DNA of 64,000 nt from contig SUZK01000006.1 of the NCBI GenBank assembly GCA_015059955.1, positions 1-64,000 on the forward strand, given 5' to 3'. The notes under the pieces were generated by a model, which saw only the letters and a list, made by a program, of their open reading frames with translations, was not told where the DNA came from and made no database searches. Both the position numbers and the translations under genes were made by a program. Within the stretch, counting starts at the first letter, position 1, and each line of letters opens with the position of its first letter. Of the stretch, positions 48,111 through 56,873 are shown in pieces. This stretch comes from Rikenellaceae bacterium (GTDB lineage Bacteria > Bacteroidota > Bacteroidia > Bacteroidales > Rikenellaceae).

Positions 48111-48764
48111 ATGAAGATAGAAAGTATGGGCAAGTGGGCACGATACATATTGTTGGTTATTGCGATGACAGTTCTCTCTGGCATGGGCGAGGTATGCTCG
48201 GCACAGGAGGTTGGGCTCAACAATGGCAAGCCCGAACGCAAGGTACGCACCGAGATGGGCATTGGCGTTAGGGGCGTATACACGGGCGTTCTGAGCATGA
48301 GCAGCGAGAGTGTGGCGCTGCGTTCACGCATAGGTTTTGGCGCGAACTTCGATTTTGCTGTGCTCTTCGGCCGCCACTTTGCCATTGAGGCGGAGGTTGG
48401 CTATGGCGGAGGCTCGTTGGATGTTGCCAACGAAAAACTTGAGCGCAGGGTGCGAACACGTACGGTAGATATTCCAGTACTGCTCTCGGCACGTCTTGCC
48501 GACCAGCGTGTGCGCATCAGTGTAGGTCCCATGTTCACGGTGCTTAGCTCGGCTGAGTATACCGTCGATGGCGAGAAGAGACTCTTCGGCCCCACATACC
48601 CAACGGTGAATATTGCCGCGGGTGTAGGTGTGCGCATCGGTCGCCACTTTGTCATCGAGGCACGTTATATACACCCTCTAAAAGAGTCGCTAAACCAGTA
48701 TGAGGGTGAGGAGTTTACAACAAAGTCACACCGCATAACACTCGGCGTGGCACTACAATTTTAG
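48111..48764 (+). CDS. Outer-membrane beta-barrel protein
   Basis: Signal peptide MKIESMGKWARYILLVIAMTVLSGMGEVCSAQ; alternating beta pattern ending RITLGVALQF. Confidence 0.72.
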   Translation: MKIESMGKWARYILLVIAMTVLSGMGEVCSAQEVGLNNGKPERKVRTEMGIGVRGVYTGVLSMSSESVALRSRIGFGANFDFAVLFGRHFAIEAEVGYGGGSLDVANEKLERRVRTRTVDIPVLLSARLADQRVRISVGPMFTVLSSAEYTVDGEKRLFGPTYPTVNIAAGVGVRIGRHFVIEARYIHPLKESLNQYEGEEFTTKSHRITLGVALQF

Positions 48765-48786
48765 CAACGACCCCGACAGTAGATAT

Positions 48787-49788
48787 ATGAGTGAAGATAT
48801 TGTTAAGGAGATATTAGTAGAGGGCGTAGATGCCCGTGAGTTATATGGCGCTCAGGATGCCTACTTGGAGCAGATGCGCGAGCTATGCCCCAAGGTGAAG
48901 ATTGTGGCACGTGGCGACAAGATTAAGGCGTTAGGCGCACGTAGCGACGTGGCGGCCTTCGAGCGTAGGATGAACGCCCTTGTGGAGTACTATGTCAAGT
49001 ATGGCCACATATCCTCGGAGGTGGTATCACAAGCCTTCTCGTCGAGCATAGATGAGCTATCGGCAGAGCCACCAGCCATAGATAAGGATGTCATCGTCTA
49101 TGGCAACAATGGTGCTATAATACGTGCACGCACCATAAACCAGCAATGCCTCGTAAAGCTCGGCGAGCGTAACGACCTGCTCTTTGCCGTTGGCCCAGCG
49201 GGTTCGGGCAAGACATATACGGCCATAGCCCTTGCAGTACGCGCCTTGAAGGAGCGCGAGGTGCGACGCATAATCCTCACACGCCCTGCTGTGGAGGCGG
49301 GTGAGAAGCTCGGCTTCCTGCCTGGCGACATGAAGGAGAAGCTCGACCCCTACTTGCAGCCGCTATACGATGCGCTCAACGACATGATACCTGCGGCCAA
49401 GTTGCAGAAGTATATCGAGGAGGGCACGGTGCAGATAGCGCCACTTGCATATATGCGTGGTCGCACGTTGGACAACGCCTTTGTAATCCTCGACGAGGCA
49501 CAGAACACCACCCTATCGCAGATAAAGATGTTCCTTACGCGTATGGGCCGCAACGCCAAGTTTATCGTCACGGGCGATGTGACACAAATCGACCTTCCGC
49601 GACGCTCCGATAGCGGTCTTACAAAGGCTATGCAGACGCTACGCGACATCGAGGGCATAGGCATCGTCGAGTTCGACAAGCGCGACATTGTGCGCCACCG
49701 CTTAGTAAAGTATATCGTCGACGCATTCGACAAGCGCGAAGAGATAGAGAATGGGCTCAAGAGCCACGCCAAGGGTGGTGACGAGTAG
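48787..49788 (+). CDS. phoH: PhoH family ATPase
   Basis: FAVGPAGSGKTYTAIALAVRAL, RPAVEAGEKLGFLPGDMKEKLDPYLQPLYDAL, ILDEAQNTTLSQIKMFLTRMG. Confidence 0.95.
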   Translation: MSEDIVKEILVEGVDARELYGAQDAYLEQMRELCPKVKIVARGDKIKALGARSDVAAFERRMNALVEYYVKYGHISSEVVSQAFSSSIDELSAEPPAIDKDVIVYGNNGAIIRARTINQQCLVKLGERNDLLFAVGPAGSGKTYTAIALAVRALKEREVRRIILTRPAVEAGEKLGFLPGDMKEKLDPYLQPLYDALNDMIPAAKLQKYIEEGTVQIAPLAYMRGRTLDNAFVILDEAQNTTLSQIKMFLTRMGRNAKFIVTGDVTQIDLPRRSDSGLTKAMQTLRDIEGIGIVEFDKRDIVRHRLVKYIVDAFDKREEIENGLKSHAKGGDE

Positions 49789-49847
49789 CAATACCTATAT
49801 ATATAATAAAGACAACTAAATATTAACAACTAATAACTAACAGAACA

Positions 49848-51311
49848 ATGGACAAGAATTTGCAAGGTTTGAAGCCGGCATTGGTATGGAAGCACTTTGC
49901 CGCAATCTGTAACATCCCACACCCATCACACGAGGAGGATGCCATCCGCGCATACATCGTTAAGTGGGCAGAGGAGCTCGGCTTGGAGCACAAGGTGGAT
50001 GAGGCGCAGAACGTATACGTATACAAGCCCGCAACCCCAGGTATGGAGAATCGCAAGGGCATCATCCTTCAGGCACACACCGACATGGTGCCACAGAAGA
50101 ACAACGACAAGGAGTTTAACTTCTCGACAGACCCCATCGAGGCATATATCGACGGCGAGTGGGTGACAGCTAACGGCACAACGCTTGGTGCTGACAACGG
50201 CATCGGCTTGGCAGCAGCTATGGCAGCTATGGAGGACGCAGACCTCGTACACGGCCCATTGGAGTGCTTGTTCACCGCTACCGAGGAGACTGGTATGGAT
50301 GGCGCCTTCGGCCTTAAGGGTGGCATGCTCAAGGGCGACATCTTGCTTAACCTCGACTCGGAGACCGAGGGTGAGTTGTATGTAGGTTGCGCAGGTGGTA
50401 TGGACGTAAACGTTACGTTCAAGTATAAGGAGCAGCCTTTGGAGGGTAAGTTCGCTGCCTACAAGGTTACGGTTAAGGGCTTGAAGGGTGGCCACTCTGG
50501 TATTCAGATTGGCACACAGCGTGCCAACGCTAACAAGGTGTTGTTCCGCTTGTTGCGTCAGGAGACCGAGTCATACGGCTTGGAGCTTGCATCGGTGGAG
50601 GGTGGTAATATGCGTAACGCCATCCCACGCGAAGCATGGGCAGTAGTCGTTGTACGCGAGGCTGAGAAGGCTATATTCGAGGCCAACGTTAAGTCATACG
50701 AGAAGGTGATTATCAAGGAGTTCGAGGGTATCGAGGACTCTATCGAGATCTTCGCAGAGCCTATCGAGTGCCCTAAGGTTATCATCCCACACCTCGAGTC
50801 ACACTCGTTGATTCGTGCCGTATGTGGCTGTCCTAACGGCGTGCAGCGCATGTCGGTTGCTATGGAGGGTCTTGTGCAGACGTCGTCAAACTTGGCTATC
50901 GTCGTATCTAACGGCTCTACGATAGAGGTTAAGTGCTTGTTGCGCTCGTCAGTAGATACCGAGAAGGGCGAGTTGGCAGGCGCTATCTCATCAGTATTCG
51001 AGTTGGCAGGTGCTGATGTTGAGCTCAGTGGCTCATATAGTGGCTGGAACCCAAATATGAAGTCGCCTATCTTGCACACCATGCTCGCATCATACGAGAA
51101 GCTATACGGTGTGAAGCCATCTGTTACCGCCATCCACGCAGGTCTTGAGTGCGGTATCATCGGTGCTAAGTACCCCGGTATGGATATGATATCGTTCGGT
51201 CCTACCATCTGCTACCCACACTCACCAGATGAGAAGGTGAACATCGCATCGGTGGAGAAGTTCTACGACTTCCTACTCAACACACTTCGTAACGCTCCCT
51301 GCAAGGAGTAA
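49848..51311 (+). CDS. pepD: Aminoacyl-histidine dipeptidase (PepD/M20 family)
   Basis: ILQAHTDMVPQKN, GTTLGADNGIGLAAAMAAM, LFTATEETGMDGAFGL, GGHSGIQIGTQRANANK. Confidence 0.95.
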   Translation: MDKNLQGLKPALVWKHFAAICNIPHPSHEEDAIRAYIVKWAEELGLEHKVDEAQNVYVYKPATPGMENRKGIILQAHTDMVPQKNNDKEFNFSTDPIEAYIDGEWVTANGTTLGADNGIGLAAAMAAMEDADLVHGPLECLFTATEETGMDGAFGLKGGMLKGDILLNLDSETEGELYVGCAGGMDVNVTFKYKEQPLEGKFAAYKVTVKGLKGGHSGIQIGTQRANANKVLFRLLRQETESYGLELASVEGGNMRNAIPREAWAVVVVREAEKAIFEANVKSYEKVIIKEFEGIEDSIEIFAEPIECPKVIIPHLESHSLIRAVCGCPNGVQRMSVAMEGLVQTSSNLAIVVSNGSTIEVKCLLRSSVDTEKGELAGAISSVFELAGADVELSGSYSGWNPNMKSPILHTMLASYEKLYGVKPSVTAIHAGLECGIIGAKYPGMDMISFGPTICYPHSPDEKVNIASVEKFYDFLLNTLRNAPCKE

Positions 51312-51323
51312 AACAGCTCTATT

Positions 51324-52313
51324 ATGAGGCCTCAGACACTGGATAGACCTACCGTAGAGGGCGACGCTAAGTGGTTTGTCATCGTCAACCCCATTGCCGG
51401 CTCAGGCAAGGGGTTGGATGACTACCCGCTCATATCGAAGCTCCTGCGTGACAATGGAATACGCCAAGAGGCAGTATTCACCGAGCATAAGTACCACGCC
51501 ACGGAGCTCACCGTATCGGCCATAGATGCGGGCTATCGCCATATCATCGTCATCGGCGGTGATGGCACACTCTATGAGGTGGTCAATGGCCTGTATATCC
51601 AGAAGAAGGTAGCCCCCGACGAGGTGACCATCGCCGTTATCTCGGTGGGTACGGGCAACGACTGGATACGTATGTATGGCATACCTCGCCGCTACTCCGA
51701 GGCTATACGCGCCATCAAGGAGGGTTACACCTTCCTGCAAGATGTTGCCGCCGTAGAGTACGAAGAGGCGCACTTTCGCCAGACACGCTATATGGCAAAT
51801 GTTGCGGGCCTCGGCTACGATGCTGCCGTCATACGACGCCTACAACGTCAACAGCTCAAGAAGCACCTCGGCCGCACAGCATACCTTTGGAGCATGGTAC
51901 GCACCTTCTTCGCGCATAAGTCTACGGGTGTTAAGATATGGGTCGACGACAGACTTATCTACAACGACCTACTCTTCAGCATGGCTATCGGTATCGGTAA
52001 GTTCAATGGTGGCGGTGTTCAGCAGCTGCCCGAGGCTGTTGCCGACGACGGACTGCTCGATATTACAATGATTAGACCTGTACACTGGTGGCATGTCATC
52101 TTCCGTATACGTAGGCTCTTCAACGGTACTATCTACTCTATTGGCCATGTGCAGTATGCTCAGGGACAGAAGATACGCATCGAGTCCTCGCCCGAGACAC
52201 CATTAGAGATTGATGGTGAGCTACTTGGTGCGACACCTATCGAGTTCAACGTGCGCCACCGCGAGGTACGCGTGATTGTAAATAGGTCGTTCCTGGAACG
52301 AGCGAAGAGTTGA
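51324..52313 (+). CDS. Diacylglycerol/lipid kinase family protein
   Basis: FVIVNPIAGSGKGLDDYP, IIVIGGDGTLYEVVNGLY, ISVGTGNDWIRMYGIP. Confidence 0.92.
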   Translation: MRPQTLDRPTVEGDAKWFVIVNPIAGSGKGLDDYPLISKLLRDNGIRQEAVFTEHKYHATELTVSAIDAGYRHIIVIGGDGTLYEVVNGLYIQKKVAPDEVTIAVISVGTGNDWIRMYGIPRRYSEAIRAIKEGYTFLQDVAAVEYEEAHFRQTRYMANVAGLGYDAAVIRRLQRQQLKKHLGRTAYLWSMVRTFFAHKSTGVKIWVDDRLIYNDLLFSMAIGIGKFNGGGVQQLPEAVADDGLLDITMIRPVHWWHVIFRIRRLFNGTIYSIGHVQYAQGQKIRIESSPETPLEIDGELLGATPIEFNVRHREVRVIVNRSFLERAKS

Positions 52314-52333
52314 CATGAATTAGGGATATTTGC

Positions 52334-52454
52334 GGGCGTTGCTCGCATAAAAGGGACTGAGAGAGTAAGAGACAAAGCGAAGTTGGACATCACATTTTGT
52401 CCGCGACCATAGCTTCGTCTCTTACTCTTTTTGTCTCTGTCCGCAACAACGCCC
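52334..52454. repeat. Nested hairpin between the lipid kinase and lipoprotein genes
   Basis: GGGCGTTG(52334-52341)/CAACGCCC(52447-52454) outside AGAGTAAGAGAC(52362-52373)/GTCTCTTACTCT(52417-52428). Confidence 0.8.
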
Positions 52455-52583
52455 CATTTAACTCATCGTATCACATCGTAACGCATAGCAGGCAAAGCCT
52501 GTAACTATTGCTAATTGCCACTTAAAAAATAGACAAATATTAACTGAAAACGACAATTTTTTTGCAGTTACAAACTATTTTAC

Positions 52584-52591
52584 TATTTTTG
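52584..52591 (+). promoter_or_regulatory. Putative -7 element TATTTTTG with TTTG -33 at 52561-52564
   Basis: 19-nt spacer; upstream of the 52678 lipoprotein gene. Confidence 0.6.
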
Positions 52592-52677
52592 CGCTCGTAT
52601 AATGAGTTAATGTGCTCCTATAAGGAGCATGCGAGATGTAAAACATGACAAACTAATATAAACCTTAAAGTACTAAC

Positions 52678-54720
52678 ATGAGAAGATTATTCAACATTTG
52701 GACTCTCATCCTATGTGCCTTCGCACTCGTTGGTTGCGAGAAGACACCCGTGGATGATGGCACAGGTACAGGTGGCGGCAACAAGCCTACACCTGGCGTA
52801 ACACCCGAAATCAGCATCGAGCAGACGGCTCTCGACTTCAACTCGTTCACCTTCACGGTGACAACCAGCGTTGAGGGTGAGCTTGGCTACGCAGTAGTTG
52901 CAGAGGGCAACGCTACACCAAAGATTGACGAGCTCTTCGCTCTCAACAGTGCCGAGGTAAAGGATACTGCTACACTGACCGTATCGGACCTCAACGACAA
53001 TACATCGTACACACTCGTAGCTATTCTTCGCGCAAAGGAGGATGGCACACTCAGCGAGCCTGCCAAGTTGCAGTTCACCACACCTGACGACGGCGTTGAG
53101 AACCCTATCGTAATCAATGATGTAACATATAGCAGCGTGACGTTCACTATCAACATCACAGGCGACTACCTCTTCCAGTGCATCGACAAGGCATACTTGG
53201 AGCACAATGGCCAGACCCCAGAGTCATACATCAACACCATGGGTATCGGTATTCCAGAGAAGGGCGTACAGACATTCGAGTGGGTTGATGGCTCAAAGTA
53301 TGGCAGCTACGACATGCACCTTCGCGAGGATAGCGAGTACTACATCATCGCAGCTATCAGCGACGGCAAGCAGAATGTTACTGGCGACGTCTTCGTAAAG
53401 CCTTTCCGCACACCTAAGCGCCCTGTATCGGAGGCAGGTATGACCATCGAGCTGAAGAACCCTACATCTCATTCGATTACCATTGCAACAACTCCTGAAA
53501 GCTCTGTTGTTGAGTACTACGTATGGGTGGAGACCAAGGCAAACATTGAGTATTACGTCACAGTTGGTGGCAGCGAGTCTTTCCTCAACTCTCTTATCAA
53601 GAATGCCAACGCTGGCTCATGGCACCTCACACAGGCTAACGAGCAGACTTGGGAGGGTCTAACACCTGACACCGACTACTACTGTTTGGTATACCTTATG
53701 GATAACAAGGGCAGCGACATGATGCAGAAGATTGAGTTCCGCACTTCGGGCAAGACCCTCGATGCCCCCAAGGGCGAGATTAGCGTAACCCCAGCAGCGG
53801 AGAACCCTCATAAGACCCTCAACATTAATCTCTACTCGAAGGATGCTACGTCGGTAAAGGTGGCATTCAACACAGCTGCCGACATTCAGGAGCAGCGCAA
53901 TCAGGATAAAACAGACGAGGATATCGCAAGACTATACGGTATCGAGCTCAATGCCGAGCAGGTGGAGGCTGTTCGCACCACAGGCCTATCACTCATCAAC
54001 GAGGAGCTCTGGCCTGATACTGAGTATATTGCCGTGGTAAGCATCAAGAACATCGAGCAGACCGAGACTATCATATGCTCGGCAGGAACAACTCCTAAGA
54101 AGGCTCTACCAACACGCGTTGAGTCAGACCTCTTCGAGACTCTTCAGGGTAAGTGGCTCGTATCTTACGACCTCATTCAGGTAAATGGCGTTAGCGTTTC
54201 TATCAACGACGTAGAGGTAACCATCGCTGCTGGTGCAGACGACAAGAGCGCCAAGGAGTACCGCGACTACAACCGCCTTGTAATCCTCGGCTGGCCATTC
54301 GACGTAACTGCGCAGGGTGTATTGAAGGAGATTCCATACTTCTCGCCTGCCGACCTTGTTGACGCATCGAGCTACTGGCGCAACTACGAGTCGTTAGTAT
54401 ACCGCGACTACGGTCCAAAGGTATTCTTAGAGATTGGCGAGGGTGATGTCATCACTATGCCTTCAGAGAAGAACCACTACCTCTACAACTGGGGTGATGA
54501 TGGCTACACGCTCTACTTCTATGGCGCAGACTACAACGCTAAGCAGTCGGCACCTGCGACATTCCCTGTAACACTGTCGGAGGATGGCAACACACTCACT
54601 ATCGGAGCACACCACTCTGGCGCAGAGTTCTTCTATGGTGTATACCGTCCATCGGTATTCCGCGATAATGAGATGTGGTCGGTGGCAACATCGGACATTG
54701 TACTTAAGCGAGTTGAGTAA
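52678..54720 (+). CDS. Fn3-like repeat lipoprotein
   Basis: MRRLFNIWTLILCAFALVGCEKTPVDDG lipobox; repeated 'DTATLTVSDLNDNTSYTLVAILRAKEDGTLS' type segments. Confidence 0.75.
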   Translation: MRRLFNIWTLILCAFALVGCEKTPVDDGTGTGGGNKPTPGVTPEISIEQTALDFNSFTFTVTTSVEGELGYAVVAEGNATPKIDELFALNSAEVKDTATLTVSDLNDNTSYTLVAILRAKEDGTLSEPAKLQFTTPDDGVENPIVINDVTYSSVTFTINITGDYLFQCIDKAYLEHNGQTPESYINTMGIGIPEKGVQTFEWVDGSKYGSYDMHLREDSEYYIIAAISDGKQNVTGDVFVKPFRTPKRPVSEAGMTIELKNPTSHSITIATTPESSVVEYYVWVETKANIEYYVTVGGSESFLNSLIKNANAGSWHLTQANEQTWEGLTPDTDYYCLVYLMDNKGSDMMQKIEFRTSGKTLDAPKGEISVTPAAENPHKTLNINLYSKDATSVKVAFNTAADIQEQRNQDKTDEDIARLYGIELNAEQVEAVRTTGLSLINEELWPDTEYIAVVSIKNIEQTETIICSAGTTPKKALPTRVESDLFETLQGKWLVSYDLIQVNGVSVSINDVEVTIAAGADDKSAKEYRDYNRLVILGWPFDVTAQGVLKEIPYFSPADLVDASSYWRNYESLVYRDYGPKVFLEIGEGDVITMPSEKNHYLYNWGDDGYTLYFYGADYNAKQSAPATFPVTLSEDGNTLTIGAHHSGAEFFYGVYRPSVFRDNEMWSVATSDIVLKRVE

Positions 54721-54737
54721 TAACACCTAATTTATAT

Positions 54738-56450
54738 ATGAAGAAGTTACTATTTATGCTATTGACTATCGCAGGCTTTGTGGCCTGCGATAGCAATGAG
54801 CCATCGTTCGAGCCTAAGCTACAACTTATAGTAGACAAGGCAGAGATTGTTGCTAATGGAGAGGACTGCGTAACATTTGCAGTAAAGTTTGATGGCAAAG
54901 ATGTGACCTCAGATGCGACAATACACTTTGCCGACTCACACGAGGCATTGGAGGGTAACACCTTCAAGACAAAGTATGCTGGCGAGTATGAGTTCTATGC
55001 TAAGTATAACAATGCCAAGTCAGAGGTTTGGCAGGTCTACGCCAAGGAGGATAACAACACCCCTGGTCCCGAGCCTCAGGAGAAGGAGCTTAAGCTCTCG
55101 GTAGAGCCTGCGACAATCTATGTAGACGAGACCGCTACATTCAAGGTAGAGCTTGACGGCGACGATGTAACAGCTGATGCCACCATCTACCTTGAGGAGG
55201 GCGATGTTGCACTTGAGGGTGCAACCTACACAGCTACTGCCGAGGGTGTATACGCCTTCTACGCCAAGTATGAGGATACGACCTCTAACTCGGTGGAGGT
55301 TACTGTACGCATGAAGATTGTCGAGGAGGAGAAGCCTATCAAGCTCACCGCCACCGAGACCAACATCAAGGCCAATGGCGTGGACTCTACAAAGTTCACC
55401 GTTACGCAGGATGGCGCAAATGTTACCGATAAATCGACTATCTATGTCAACGATGGCGTACTCAATGGCAACCGCTTTATCACCACTACCCCAGGCACAT
55501 ACACCGTATATGCCGTAAAGGGAGAGCAGAAGTCTAACGAGATTACCATCACCGCCGAGGAGGTTACATCTACGGGCAAGAGCATCGTCTTCGCTGAGGG
55601 CGTTACGCTCACTTCAGGTTGGTACGATGTAAACAAGAAGGCTCAGGGCAACAACGGCGATATCAACATGTGTTGGGCTGCTACATCATCGAATATGATA
55701 CAGTGGTTCCAGGACCGCTACAAGGCTGCTGGCAAGACTCTTCCAGCAGGTGCTGTTGATGGCCCTGGTGTTACATCTTATACTAATTATGGTCCTTATG
55801 AGTTGGAGCTTATGAACGTATTCCACTCGGAGTGGGACAACTCACGTGGTGGCCATATGCAGGAGGCTATTCCTTGGTACTTCGAGGGTAAGCTCAACGG
55901 TGGCGAGTTTGCTTCACCAGGTTCTCAGGCAGTACCTAAGACCGCAGGTGGCTACTGGAAGAGCATCTGGGATACCGAGGTATATCCAAATATCTACCAC
56001 GGCTATGAGAATGTCATCGTTCCAGGTGTTGAAGGTCTTGACCTTAAGAACCTATATATCACCATCTTCAACAACTACTACCTCTGGGGTAGTGGAACAA
56101 GTTATCTTGGTGTAGAGCGCTTGGAGGCATTCTCTAACCTTATTGTTGAGACTTTCCGTTATGGTATGGCAGGCCTTACAATCAACCTTGGTGCTAACCT
56201 TAACGCGGCAAGCCACGCTGTTACGTTGTGGGGCTATGAGATTGACAATGCTACAGGCCTTGTAACACGTCTTTGGATTACCGACTCTGACGACTTGATG
56301 ACAGAGCCTAAGACGCCTCTCTTGAACGAGTACAGCGTATCTATTGACGAGGGTAAGGCAAATATCAAACTTACGGGTAACACTCGCTATGGTGCTTGCT
56401 ATGTGGTGTCAATTCACCCATTCGCAGGTTACGGCATCGGCGTAGAGTAG
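54738..56450 (+). CDS. Surface lipoprotein: three Ig-like repeats plus C-terminal IdeS/Mac-like cysteine-protease domain
   Basis: Lipobox FVACDS; 'VxANGxDxxxFxVxxDGxxVT' repeats; GWYDVNKKAQGNNGDINMCWAATSSNMIQWFQDRY ... ASHAVTLWGYEID...LWITDSDD. Confidence 0.8.
   Translation: MKKLLFMLLTIAGFVACDSNEPSFEPKLQLIVDKAEIVANGEDCVTFAVKFDGKDVTSDATIHFADSHEALEGNTFKTKYAGEYEFYAKYNNAKSEVWQVYAKEDNNTPGPEPQEKELKLSVEPATIYVDETATFKVELDGDDVTADATIYLEEGDVALEGATYTATAEGVYAFYAKYEDTTSNSVEVTVRMKIVEEEKPIKLTATETNIKANGVDSTKFTVTQDGANVTDKSTIYVNDGVLNGNRFITTTPGTYTVYAVKGEQKSNEITITAEEVTSTGKSIVFAEGVTLTSGWYDVNKKAQGNNGDINMCWAATSSNMIQWFQDRYKAAGKTLPAGAVDGPGVTSYTNYGPYELELMNVFHSEWDNSRGGHMQEAIPWYFEGKLNGGEFASPGSQAVPKTAGGYWKSIWDTEVYPNIYHGYENVIVPGVEGLDLKNLYITIFNNYYLWGSGTSYLGVERLEAFSNLIVETFRYGMAGLTINLGANLNAASHAVTLWGYEIDNATGLVTRLWITDSDDLMTEPKTPLLNEYSVSIDEGKANIKLTGNTRYGACYVVSIHPFAGYGIGVE
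55596..56425 (+). repeat. 830-bp block with no nucleotide difference from 59079-59908
   Basis: Line-by-line comparison at constant offset 3483; both ends bounded by synonymous differences. Confidence 0.97.
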
Positions 56451-56460
56451 GAGAGAATTA

Positions 56461-56697
56461 AGAGGCTGAATAAAAAGATGTAGTTTTAGGCATGCGAAGC
56501 CTGAAAAACCGCAGTTTACTCGGCGTAAATGAGGATTTTGAGGGCAAGCTACTTTGTTGGCCGAAGAGATTAGATACAACGCTCGGTGAATTTCTTGACG
56601 ATGGGCTGTACTTTTGGGTACGGCCCATTGACAAGATAATTTGTTAGTTGGCTTATCACAACAAAGAACAACTAAATACGCTTTTTATTCAGCCTCT
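56461..56697. repeat. Composite nested-palindrome repeat, copy G2
   Basis: AGAGGCTGAATAAAAAG / CTTTTTATTCAGCCTCT arms; internal GTTTACTCGGCGTAAATGAGGATTTT and GATGGGCTGTACttttggGTACGGCCCATTG cores. Confidence 0.85.
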
Positions 56698-56724
56698 TTT
56701 TTATAGTCACACATACCCAGCAAT

Positions 56725-56871
56725 ATGTATCAGATGATTACGACAAACAGGCCCGACAAACGAGAGGACTACCTCGCTCCGGAGTTATACATCACGACAT
56801 GCAGCCTTGAGAGAGGCTTCAGCATGAGCGATGTCGAAGCACCAGATTTTGAAACCGAGAATGTGTTATAG
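56725..56871 (+). CDS. Small ORF (48 aa) just upstream of the fimbrillin-like gene
   Basis: MYQMITTNRPDKREDYLAPELYITTCSLERGFSMSDVEAPDFETENVL*; stop ends 2 nt before the ATG at 56874. Confidence 0.55.
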   Translation: MYQMITTNRPDKREDYLAPELYITTCSLERGFSMSDVEAPDFETENVL

Positions 56872-56873
56872 TC

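Noticed and set aside
55596-56425. C10/SpeB-type peptidase assignment
   Set aside because: The CWAATSSNMIQW...HAVTLWGYEID...ITDSDD order fits IdeS/Mac better than the C10 motif pattern I recall.
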